DNA of 13,008 nucleotides, taken from NCBI GenBank assembly GCA_002479785.1, contig DLPD01000018.1, positions 1 through 13,008 of the forward strand, in the 5' to 3' direction. A model generated the notes under the pieces. The model ran no database searches, was not told the DNA's origin, and worked only from the letters and a program-made list of their open reading frames with translations. Below, in pieces: positions 6,755 through 13,008 of this stretch. Every line of letters starts with the position of its first letter. Positions within the stretch are counted from its first letter, which is position 1. The position numbers and the translations under genes were made by a program. Source of the stretch: Cytophagaceae bacterium UBA7467 (GTDB lineage: Bacteria; Bacteroidota; Bacteroidia; Cytophagales; Spirosomataceae).

Positions 6755-8068
6755 TTATTTAGCAATACTTCCCCATACGAGGTGTCTGAAATTTTTGTTG
6801 TGGCCAGTAGGCTCTGGAGCTACTTGCATAAAGATTAGGGCGATCATATCCTCTTTGCGATCGATCCAAAATTGAGTTCCAAAATACCCAAGCCAGAAAT
6901 AGGATCCCGCGGAGATGGTCTCGAATTTAGCTTGTTCCTCCGGATAAACGTAAACCGTTACGCCTGCTTTAAATTGAGAGCTTCCTGTGACGCCCATCGC
7001 TACTCCGTCTTTCGTGGCTACGTCAAACAAAGGTTTTTCAATCATTTCGACTGTTTTTTTGCTTAGGATTTGGGCACCGTCTAATTGTCCATAATTTAAA
7101 AGCATTTGGAACAAACGAGCGTAATCATCTACATTACTGATGATATCTGTGCCCCCTAAACCTAGAGATGTGTTCGTGTCTTTCCAAAATTCCATCGATG
7201 TCTCTGTCGAGAATCCCATTAAATCACGTCCCACTTGGTCAGTATAAATGGCCAATTTCCCGTTTTTATCCCGCGTATAAACTTGTGTCATATTTTTCCA
7301 TTCTTCCTTAGGAACACCCACAAAAGTGCGGTTCATTTTTAGGGGCTGGAATATTTCTTGACGAAGAAAGTCTGGGAATGAGCGTCCATCTAAAACCTCA
7401 ATCACACGACCTAATACTTCTAAGTTCATACCATAAGTCCAGCTTTCACCCGGTTCATGAGTGAGGGGTAATTTAGCGGCACTTTGGATGATTTCGCTGA
7501 GTTTTAACCCACTTTTTACTTTGGGAAAAGCAAAAGTGACATTCGCCTTAACGTAGGCCTCGTGACCTAAGGTAGCAAAGGGAGGATAAGCAATACCAGA
7601 GGTGTGCGTGAATATATGCTTCATTAAGATCTTTTTCTTCGCCGGACGCGTAATGAATTTATGTGCTACGCTGTCGTATCCCGTTAAAATCTGCATATTG
7701 GCGAATTCTGGAAGGATATTTTCCAATGGAGTATCCATCGTAAATAGCCCTCGTTCGTACAATTTCAATCCAGCGATAGCGGTTACAATTTTAGTCATAC
7801 TCGCCATGCGGAACAGGTGATCGGTGCGCATCGCTTCACCTGTTTCTAGGTTCGCTTTGCCAAAAGCTTTCTTGTATACCACTTTCCCATGACGAACAAT
7901 CATGCCAATAGAGCCGGGAATGATTTGTTTATCGGTTTGGGATGCTAAAAAAGTTTCTACCCGTTGTAATCCATCTTTGGATAATCCTGCTTGTATGGGG
8001 TCGCCGGAAGGTAGGTTTTGCGCAAAGGCATTTAGTGCAAGGAATAATAATAGGATTAGTTTTTTCAT
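6755..8068 (-). CDS. Exported serine beta-lactamase-fold enzyme (class C / family VIII esterase-like)
   Basis: The 437-residue product has a signal peptide (MKKLILLLFLALNAFAQ) and a beta-lactamase / penicillin-binding-protein-like fold. The catalytic SxxK is SMTK at residues 90-93, a candidate second-motif tyrosine is Tyr212 (TYGMN), and the HTHTSG stretch at 153-158 is typical of this family. Near the C terminus WLGYFGTQFW takes the place of the KTG/HxG region. These features fit family VIII esterases and related hydrolases better than true beta-lactamases, which usually keep YxN and KTG. An open extension of 14 codons to 8110 is rejected because the ATG at 8068 starts the signal peptide and sits two bases after the preceding stop codon. 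It is the middle gene of the SnoaL/esterase operon. Confidence 0.9.
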   Translation of the reverse strand: MKKLILLLFLALNAFAQNLPSGDPIQAGLSKDGLQRVETFLASQTDKQIIPGSIGMIVRHGKVVYKKAFGKANLETGEAMRTDHLFRMASMTKIVTAIAGLKLYERGLFTMDTPLENILPEFANMQILTGYDSVAHKFITRPAKKKILMKHIFTHTSGIAYPPFATLGHEAYVKANVTFAFPKVKSGLKLSEIIQSAAKLPLTHEPGESWTYGMNLEVLGRVIEVLDGRSFPDFLRQEIFQPLKMNRTFVGVPKEEWKNMTQVYTRDKNGKLAIYTDQVGRDLMGFSTETSMEFWKDTNTSLGLGGTDIISNVDDYARLFQMLLNYGQLDGAQILSKKTVEMIEKPLFDVATKDGVAMGVTGSSQFKAGVTVYVYPEEQAKFETISAGSYFWLGYFGTQFWIDRKEDMIALIFMQVAPEPTGHNKNFRHLVWGSIAK

Positions 8069-8070
8069 GG

Positions 8071-8568
8071 TTATTTGACTAAGTAATTGCCTAATTGTTG
8101 ATTGTACCAAAGATTATCATCGAAATCTTGTTCTTCTATGATTTTGCCATCTTTCATTTTAACTAAGGTCACTCCTGATAGATCCATTGATTTTCCCGTA
8201 GCAGTATGAGTACCTTTAAAATTCCAGTGTTTTACGAGTTTATCCCCATGCCCCCACACATCAATGAAGGTAAATTTAATGTTTGAAAAAGTGGTTAGAT
8301 AGTAATTGAAAGATTTTTTAAAGCCATCTATCCCTTTTGATCGGATATTTTCTTTTTGGCCTAATAAAACAACATCCGAGGAGAAATTTTGCTCATTTAC
8401 CTGGTCGATGTCGCGCTGATTAAAGATTTTATCCCAGGTCGCAGTGTACATTTTAATGTTGTCTGCCACGTGTTTTTCTGCGTTAACTAGGTCTTCGCAT
8501 TCTTTTTTGCTTTGAGCATTAGCTGTCAATGCAAGGCATGTGACGAAAAGTAAGAATAAATTTTTCAT
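8071..8568 (-). CDS. Exported SnoaL-like (NTF2-fold) protein
   Basis: This 165-residue protein has a signal peptide (MKNLFLLFVTCLALTANAQ) followed by a SnoaL-like domain. The pattern HWNFKGTHTATGKSMDLSG at about 114-132, then KMKDGKIIEEQDFDD at about 137-151, is the second half of SnoaL-like ester-cyclase-type domains, where the conserved aspartates and histidines line a hydrophobic pocket. Many relatives in bacterial operons have no known reaction, so polyketide cyclase activity should not be assumed. It is the first gene of the three-gene minus operon; the next gene begins two bases after its stop codon. The promoter region holds two palindromes and a TAnnTTTG match. Confidence 0.87.
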   Translation of the reverse strand: MKNLFLLFVTCLALTANAQSKKECEDLVNAEKHVADNIKMYTATWDKIFNQRDIDQVNEQNFSSDVVLLGQKENIRSKGIDGFKKSFNYYLTTFSNIKFTFIDVWGHGDKLVKHWNFKGTHTATGKSMDLSGVTLVKMKDGKIIEEQDFDDNLWYNQQLGNYLVK

Positions 8569-8578
8569 TTTGGATGAG

Positions 8579-8596
8579 TTTTGGTTTAAACCAAAA
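8579..8596. promoter_or_regulatory. Perfect 18-bp palindrome at the SnoaL gene promoter
   Basis: TTTTGGTTTAAACCAAAA is its own reverse complement over all 18 bases. It begins 11 bases upstream of the SnoaL start codon and overlaps the candidate -7 element at 8592-8599, so a protein bound here would block transcription initiation. No T tract follows, so it does not look like a terminator. Confidence 0.5.
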
Positions 8597-8599
8597 TTA
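8592..8599 (-). promoter_or_regulatory. Candidate -7 promoter element of the SnoaL operon
   Basis: The minus strand reads TAATTTTG, an exact TAnnTTTG match, 23 bases before the ATG at 8568. The best sequence at -33 spacing is only GTTAA, a poor match to TTTG. The 26-bp palindrome is centred about 54 bases further upstream. Confidence 0.45.
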
Positions 8600-8640
8600 C
8601 CTATTCGGGATAGTTTTTAACTTACCACTTTTAGACAGTT

Positions 8641-8666
8641 TGTTCCCTTTTGCGCAAAATGGAACA
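8641..8666. promoter_or_regulatory. Palindromic operator candidate, copy B
   Basis: Arms TGTTCC and GGAACA flank an inner CTTTTGC|GCAAAAT; 12 of 13 pairs are symmetric, and symmetry continues two more pairs to 8639-8668 (14 of 15). Compared with the copy at 4472-4497 it has the same length, the same centre and 23 identical bases of 26. It lies between the SnoaL-led operon and the regulator gene, centred 85 bases upstream of the SnoaL start codon. Confidence 0.78.
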
Positions 8667-8813
8667 AATTTTAGGATACAGAAAATTCGGAATACAAATT
8701 GATGGGCCACTTTTTAACTATTTTTGAATTATTCACTTTAGAGAACACCCTTATTTGTCCAAATGAGTCCATGTTAATGTCGATTTTTATTTTACGTATT
8801 GAAAATCAGCTAA

Positions 8814-8843
8814 TTGACTTATGCGTACTTTCATATAATCTTG
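8814..8843 (+). promoter_or_regulatory. Candidate promoter of the regulator/transporter pair
   Basis: TTG at 8814-8816 is separated by 19 bases from TAATCTTG at 8836-8843. This fits the Bacteroidota -33 / -7 layout with one mismatch in the -7 element. The ATG at 8890 is 46 bases downstream. Confidence 0.4.
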
Positions 8844-8889
8844 TCTAATTGATTTAAATCGTATATTGAGTGGTAATTGTTCTAAACTT

Positions 8890-10101
8890 ATGCCGGCATC
8901 CATCCCCATTAGTATTCACGAAAAAAAATGGCTTCTTAAGCGAATACAAGAGGTCTATGATATACTGATCATTGACGCTTATTCTTGCCAAAAACTGAGT
9001 GAGGCGCTTCAGCAACAGGCAAAAATTTCAATATCCTACAATACGTTGCGGCGACTTTTTGGGATAATTAAAGGTCCTACAATGGCTTCTAGATTTACAT
9101 TAGATAGCCTGTGCAAAGGCTTGGGCTATTCAGACTTTGAGAATTTTAGACAATCCGTTAATCAATTTGAAAAAGACTTTTTTAACGAGATGCTTATTTT
9201 GAATCGCCTTCAAAATAGACATGATGATCAAGATATATTAGACATTGTTCGGCAATTTGAATTGAAAACATGGGACGATGTGTATCAATTAAAGTCCATC
9301 ATCGACTTGTGCTTAGAAACTGAAAATTTTGATCTGCTAACGCAGATTTTTAATATAAAGTTTGATACAACTGATTTACAGGTTACTTGGCGTTTGTATG
9401 TTTCCTTTCAATCAATTTACATATTCAGCTGTAAAAATAATCGGCGTGTAATTGATTATATAGCTAAGTTGTTGCAATCGAATGAATTAGCACAGCGGGT
9501 AATTCTGCAATTATTTGTCGAAGAGGAATGCCTCACAGGTTTTTACGGCGAGTGGTTAGAGGCTACTTCAGAGGATTTAGTTGAGGATATGAGCGTATTC
9601 AAAAATGTGATGTTATGTCAAAAGGCTTTTGATTTGGGAGATGCCATACAAGCAAAAATGTATTTAGACAAAAGTAAAAAGGCTTTTTTCAGCTCTCAAG
9701 CTTATATGCATCCTAATTTAAGAGGTAGGATAGCGGCCTGGGATTTTATTTTGTGGGGGAATAAAGCAACATTTTATGATTTTTATGAAAGTCTAACGGA
9801 TGATACAAGTTCAGTATCATTTTTGGTCTTTTTTTACCGATTGGTAGAGGTTTATCACCTAGATATTAGTGGTTTTGATGAAATTGCTACGTTTGAGTTG
9901 AATGAAAAATCGTTTGCTTATTCCTTGCCTGAGAAACATAATTTAAATAAAATTAATTTATTGAAGTCGCTGTATTTTCTGCAAAAGGGAAACAAAGAAT
10001 TAGCGAATGCATACCTACTAAAAATAAATTTGCGTTATATCTATAGTGCTGATAAGCATTGGGTAGATGAGTTAGTTGCGAAAATCAAATTAGCGTGTTA
10101 G
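8890..10101 (+). CDS. Putative DNA-binding regulator with a long helical C-terminal region
   Basis: The 403-residue protein begins with a helix-turn-helix-like segment: LSEALQQQAKISISYNTLRRLFGIIK at residues 36-61, then FTLDSLCKGLGYSDFENF at 69-86. This 'S.NTLRR.FG..K...... FTLD.L...LGY..F.DF' arrangement recurs at the N terminus of uncharacterised proteins in Bacteroidota and suggests sequence-specific DNA binding; that recognition is from memory. The remaining 310 residues are soluble and mostly helical, with no recognised catalytic motif; a TPR-like solenoid is possible. The ATG at 8890 is preferred to a TTG at 8866. The stop codon overlaps the start of the transporter gene by seven bases, so the two are co-expressed. 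The gene looks more AT-rich than those to its left. Its targets are unknown; the nearby palindromes are candidates. Confidence 0.65.
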   Translation: MPASIPISIHEKKWLLKRIQEVYDILIIDAYSCQKLSEALQQQAKISISYNTLRRLFGIIKGPTMASRFTLDSLCKGLGYSDFENFRQSVNQFEKDFFNEMLILNRLQNRHDDQDILDIVRQFELKTWDDVYQLKSIIDLCLETENFDLLTQIFNIKFDTTDLQVTWRLYVSFQSIYIFSCKNNRRVIDYIAKLLQSNELAQRVILQLFVEEECLTGFYGEWLEATSEDLVEDMSVFKNVMLCQKAFDLGDAIQAKMYLDKSKKAFFSSQAYMHPNLRGRIAAWDFILWGNKATFYDFYESLTDDTSSVSFLVFFYRLVEVYHLDISGFDEIATFELNEKSFAYSLPEKHNLNKINLLKSLYFLQKGNKELANAYLLKINLRYIYSADKHWVDELVAKIKLAC

Positions 10102-10958
10102 GTTTAATAGTCTTATTTTTTAGTTCAGCCGCGTTTGGATTCAGTAATGCCTATTGGAAAAAAGCGATTCATGGACACTCTTTTCTTCAAGTGATTTTCT
10201 TGAGGGGACTTATTACAACGAGTTTTTTTGCCATTTGCGTGTGGCTGGATTTAAAATTTCATTTATTCCACACTTGGTTAGGTGTTCCTCCTGTTTTCAC
10301 ATTGTCACAATTGTTAATCAGTATTTGTTTGTGCTTTTTCAGTGCATTCGGCCTTTACTTTTTCGTACGTTCCTTACAATCTCACGCAGTAAGTTTAGTT
10401 GCCCCCATTTCATCTATCAATTTATTTGGTTTGCTAACCACGGTATTGGTATTGGGAGAATCATGGGGGATTAATTTGAGTATGGCTTTCCTTTGTGTTT
10501 GCGTGGGTGTTTACCTTCTTTTTCGAACTGAATTTCAATTCGATAAAATGGCAAAATTCTGGAAATCGGTATTGGGTGCTATCTTGACATCCTTTTTCTG
10601 GGGTGTTTCCTATACCTTATTTAAATTTCCGGTGGCTTGGTTAGGTGTGCTACCATTTACCTTACTTCTGGAGGGATCTGTAACGGTACTTATTGGTCTA
10701 TTTTTACTTTTCCAAAAGCAATCTTGGCAAGTTATTCCATTAAGACCCATTTTAATATTGGCTCTCTGTGTTATTTTAGGCTCCACATTTTTGCATATAG
10801 CTTATTCATATGCCTCCATGACCCAAATAATTTTTGTAAGTAAATCGCAATTGATTTTAACCTTATTTTTTAGCCGACTCCTTTACCGTGAGAAAATTAG
10901 CCGCGTTCAATGGTTAGGTATTTTATTGCTAATTTTTTCGATTTACATCGTTACTTAA
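10095..10958 (+). CDS. EamA / DMT-superfamily transporter
   Basis: The 287-residue protein is almost entirely hydrophobic and shows about ten membrane segments (roughly 1-20, 31-52, 68-92, 98-120, 126-143, 157-180, 184-206, 216-240, 243-262, 270-286), arranged as two repeats of five as in EamA transporters. The LGES at 120-123 after the fourth segment and YREKISRVQWLGILLL at 264-279 are characteristic repeat-end motifs. Members export or import small metabolites such as amino acids or nucleotides; the substrate cannot be predicted. It starts with GTG at 10095, seven bases inside the regulator gene, because no later start would keep the first membrane segment. Its stop codon overlaps that of the convergent gene by three bases. 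Confidence 0.87.
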   Translation: MLGLIVLFFSSAAFGFSNAYWKKAIHGHSFLQVIFLRGLITTSFFAICVWLDLKFHLFHTWLGVPPVFTLSQLLISICLCFFSAFGLYFFVRSLQSHAVSLVAPISSINLFGLLTTVLVLGESWGINLSMAFLCVCVGVYLLFRTEFQFDKMAKFWKSVLGAILTSFFWGVSYTLFKFPVAWLGVLPFTLLLEGSVTVLIGLFLLFQKQSWQVIPLRPILILALCVILGSTFLHIAYSYASMTQIIFVSKSQLILTLFFSRLLYREKISRVQWLGILLLIFSIYIVT

Positions 10959-11251
10959 AGCATCATTGCTAGGTAACTTTTAAACCCGAATGCCTCTTTA
11001 GGTCGCAAATGCCGCAACGAGCAAAAACGATTTTTAGTCAAGGCGATAAAAGTGTCAGCCAGTACCAGATTTTCGATGGTCCTAACCTGAACAACATCAT
11101 TCACAGGAAAAGTATTTACTAATTTTTTCCAACGAAATAATCGGAGTGAATATACCTGTATCATTCCTTCTTGGATGATTACTTTGTGCCCCTCTTTACC
11201 CATTAATAAAACATAAAAAGGACTTTTACAGAGATAGTGTTTTGTGTCCAT
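10955..11251 (-). CDS. Small hypothetical protein (98 aa), possibly PH-like
   Basis: I do not recognise this protein with confidence. From the ATG at 11251 it has 98 residues, no signal peptide and a beta-rich appearance (FYVLLMG, KVIIQEGMIQVYSL, VVQVRTI, DTFIALT) ending in a helix-like PKEAFGFKSYLAMML. Alternating strands followed by one C-terminal helix resemble small bacterial PH-like domains, but no diagnostic motif was seen; a LytTR-type DNA-binding domain was considered and fits less well. The frame is open to another ATG at 11320, adding 23 residues across a palindromic stretch; the shorter start is preferred because the extension looks unlike a protein N terminus. It lies 90 bases downstream of the metalloprotease and overlaps the convergent transporter stop codon. 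Confidence 0.55.
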   Translation of the reverse strand: MDTKHYLCKSPFYVLLMGKEGHKVIIQEGMIQVYSLRLFRWKKLVNTFPVNDVVQVRTIENLVLADTFIALTKNRFCSLRHLRPKEAFGFKSYLAMML

Positions 11252-11301
11252 AGCTTTGTGATTTCTATGGCATAAAACTACATTAACCGCAGGATAAATG
11301 C

Positions 11302-11321
11302 TTTGGCCAAACAGGGCCAAA
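11302..11321. repeat. Palindrome and inverted repeat TTTGGCC / GGCCAAA
   Basis: TTTGGCCAAA at 11302-11311 is a perfect 10-bp palindrome, and a further GGCCAAA at 11315-11321 can pair with its first half to form a seven-pair hairpin with a six-base loop. It lies in the 90-bp gap between the metalloprotease stop codon and the preferred start of the small protein. No T tract follows on the minus strand, so a terminator role is weak; an operator or RNA-processing element is possible. Confidence 0.35.
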
Positions 11322-11341
11322 TGTGTTCAAACAAGTACAGT

Positions 11342-13008
11342 TTATTCGAAACAATCCATGCCTATCGGTGCCCCGTCCGGAATAACCGGTGTCAGCATCG
11401 GTTTCCAATCTGCTGGATTAGCTTTGAATTGATCGATGGTTTGAACGAGGTAGCTCGCAAAAGCACCGGTCTTTTTGCTATAAACCTCTCTAATTCCTTT
11501 TACCGATGCGTTGACCTCTGAAGCGGCTAATGGAGAAATAGAAGGTGCGTTCAAAACGTTAAGCAAGGAAGAAACTACTTTGAAGTTAATGGTCTCTTGT
11601 GTGGCTTGTAAATAAGGATCAGAATGAGAGGTGTAAAGCGTAGCTTGCAATAAAGTGCTCAATGTCTCTGAAACTCCTAATTGCTGCGCATTTACCGCTT
11701 TATTTCCGGCTAAACGAGATAAGCGATCCGGATGCAACAAGAAGTCTAAGGTAAAATCGGCAGCAGATTCCACGGCGCCCATCGGATCAAAGGTGATCCC
11801 GGTTTTCCCTTTAAAAGATTCTCGGGTACGATCATAATTAAAAGCGCGTGGTGGGAATAACGCTAATTTCTCTTTAGGAATCGCAAGCGTGCGCGCATCT
11901 AACGTCTGGGTCACCGCTTTTAAAGCTTGGGTTTGTAGGGCCACGGAAGCTGGTTCTACAACCAATTCCTTTCCGCCTCTCACCGCGTAATTGTATTCGG
12001 ATCCACCAATGATTTTCGTGGTGGCTTCTGTTTGGTAGCGGTGCAAGAAATACAAAGGAACGAAAACGTCTTCCAGGTGTGAATAGGTTTCATTCGGACG
12101 AATATTGTTAACTGAGAAGTTCGCAATCGCTTTTTTGCGAATGGCTAAAATATGCTGAAGTTCATCAACGATGGTTTTTCCATTATCCCAAAGATGGGCA
12201 TAGATATGCGCTCCACCTGGGTTGCGGGCATCAGAGTCTGTGATGAAGCGGAGGCCTTTGGCATAAGCATTATCAATCACTTGATTTAATTCTGCTCTCG
12301 TTTTATGATCTCCATAGGCATAATCAACCGATACTTTATCCCAATCTCCAATTTTTGTATCATAGGCATGGCTAAAATCCATTTGATCTTCTTTGAAGTC
12401 AATCTGTGGATGAGGATAATCCATTACACTAGAATTTTCCCGAGCACTTGCCGCATAATTGTGCGCAAAACCTAGTGTATGACCTATTTCATGCGCTGCC
12501 AGTTGTCTGATACGGGCCAAAGCCATCGCCATCATAGGCCCATTCGCAGCTCCATCATTCGCAAAAGGCGCGTTCATTAACGCCTGCGCAATCAAGAAAT
12601 CTTGGCGGATTCTCAGGCTGCCTAAACTTACATGCCCCTTCATAATTTCGCCCGTTCTGGGGTCTGTAATCGATGCGCCATAACTCCAGCCTCTTGTAGA
12701 ACGATGCACCCATTGGATCACATGGTAGCGCACATCCATGGGATCTGCGTCCTCCGGTAATAATTTTACTTGGAATGCGTCTTTATATCCGATTGCTTCG
12801 AAAGCCTGGTTCCACCAGCGGCCTCCTTCCATTAACGCGGAACGAACTGGCTCTGGGGTACCATTGTCCAAGTAATAAACGATAGGTTTAACGGCCTCGC
12901 TAATGGCTGCATTCGGATCTTTTTTCTCTAATCGGTGGCGTGTAATCCATCGCTTTAATACTACTTCATTCACCGGGGATGAATAATCCTGGAACGAGAT
13001 CGCATTCG
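11342..13008 (-). CDS. Zinc metalloprotease of the DUF5117/DUF4953 metzincin type (5' partial)
   Basis: The frame is open through the right edge of the window, so the N-terminal part of the gene is missing; a GTG at 12973 is only an internal valine codon. About 555 codons are present. The catalytic site is HEIGHTLGFAH, the extended HExxHxxGxxH zinc motif with three histidine ligands and a catalytic glutamate, near base 12493. SSVMDYP follows about 13 residues later and supplies the Met-turn, which makes this a metzincin. The upstream segment (KPIVYYLDNGTPEPVRSAL, then GGRWWNQAF) and the length match the C-terminal half of the large secreted Bacteroidota metalloproteases that carry DUF5117 and DUF5118 at the N terminus. 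A signal peptide is expected outside the window. The C terminus (PDGAPIGMDCFE) appears intact. Confidence 0.9.
   Translation of the reverse strand, partial: NAISFQDYSSPVNEVVLKRWITRHRLEKKDPNAAISEAVKPIVYYLDNGTPEPVRSALMEGGRWWNQAFEAIGYKDAFQVKLLPEDADPMDVRYHVIQWVHRSTRGWSYGASITDPRTGEIMKGHVSLGSLRIRQDFLIAQALMNAPFANDGAANGPMMAMALARIRQLAAHEIGHTLGFAHNYAASARENSSVMDYPHPQIDFKEDQMDFSHAYDTKIGDWDKVSVDYAYGDHKTRAELNQVIDNAYAKGLRFITDSDARNPGGAHIYAHLWDNGKTIVDELQHILAIRKKAIANFSVNNIRPNETYSHLEDVFVPLYFLHRYQTEATTKIIGGSEYNYAVRGGKELVVEPASVALQTQALKAVTQTLDARTLAIPKEKLALFPPRAFNYDRTRESFKGKTGITFDPMGAVESAADFTLDFLLHPDRLSRLAGNKAVNAQQLGVSETLSTLLQATLYTSHSDPYLQATQETINFKVVSSLLNVLNAPSISPLAASEVNASVKGIREVYSKKTGAFASYLVQTIDQFKANPADWKPMLTPVIPDGAPIGMDCFE

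Larger units (their letters stand above)
8569..8889. other. Divergent intergenic regulatory region
   Basis: This 321-base region between the SnoaL-led operon and the regulator gene holds, in order, an 18-bp palindrome, a TAnnTTTG element, the second copy of the 26-bp operator candidate and a plus-strand promoter candidate at 8814-8843. Bases 8669-8812 are AT-rich with stop codons in all frames; nothing further was recognised there. Confidence 0.7.

Noticed and set aside
7602..7820. 72-codon plus-strand open frame
   Set aside because: It is opposite the beta-lactamase-fold gene and shows no start context or domain of its own.
8016..8026. TTTTGCGCAAA resembling the core of the 26-bp palindromes
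   Set aside because: It lies within the beta-lactamase-fold gene, where it encodes the Phe-Ala-Gln cleavage site of the signal peptide, and the flanking TGTTCC/GGAACA arms are absent.
6755..8068. Antibiotic-resistance beta-lactamase
   Set aside because: SxxK is present, but YxN and KTG are not clearly kept, and the operon context with SnoaL-like and esterase genes favours another hydrolase.
10154..10474. 106-codon plus-strand frame inside the transporter gene
   Set aside because: It is an out-of-frame shadow of a gene with ten well-placed membrane segments.
11655..11837. 60-codon plus-strand frame opposite the metalloprotease
   Set aside because: It is antisense to a conserved coding region, is rich in Lys/Ser and has no recognisable features.

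Overview
The window looks like chromosomal DNA of a Bacteroidota bacterium, probably a Cytophagales-type lineage; the genus cannot be settled from the sequence. The evidence is signal peptides ending in Ala-Gln, candidate promoters of the TAnnTTTG type, no clear Shine-Dalgarno sequences, a moderately AT-rich composition, and families common in that phylum (DUF5117-type metzincin, B12-binding radical SAM, an N-terminal 'SYNTLRR..G' regulator). No insertion sequence, CRISPR array, phage gene or rRNA was seen.

Layout. Bases 1-15 are the 3' end of a tRNA, probably tRNA-Asp, followed by a terminator that also closes the opposing radical SAM gene (65-2242, minus). Upstream of the radical SAM gene is a 35-residue lysine-rich ORF (2269-2376, minus) whose stop codon lies inside a strong terminator hairpin. 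Above that is a translationally coupled pair on the minus strand: a flavin monooxygenase (3122-4432) and an alpha/beta hydrolase (2418-3125). Divergent from the monooxygenase are an exported alpha/beta hydrolase (4550-5377) and, starting directly at its stop codon, a predicted exported ACT-domain protein (5378-5806). A bidirectional terminator separates these from a convergent three-gene minus operon, transcribed as SnoaL-like protein (8071-8568), serine beta-lactamase-fold enzyme (6755-8068) and esterase-D-like hydrolase (5841-6746); all three carry signal peptides. After a regulatory intergenic region comes a plus-strand pair: a putative DNA-binding regulator (8890-10101) overlapping an EamA-type transporter (10095-10958). 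The window ends with a small hypothetical protein (10955-11251, minus) and the C-terminal part of a large metzincin (11342 to the edge, minus).

How the genes may work together. The most notable signal is a 26-bp palindrome (arms TGTTCC / GGAACA, A/T-rich flanks around a C|G centre) present in two promoter regions about 4.2 kb apart, at 4472-4497 and 8641-8666, with 23 of 26 positions identical. Each copy lies upstream of a candidate TAnnTTTG promoter element that lacks a good -33 element. This suggests one transcription factor controls both the monooxygenase/hydrolase block and the SnoaL/beta-lactamase/esterase operon. A reasonable but unproven reading is a regulon that oxygenates a carbonyl or other organic substrate and then hydrolyses esters in the cytoplasm and the periplasm. 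The regulator at 8890-10101 is a candidate binder by proximity only.
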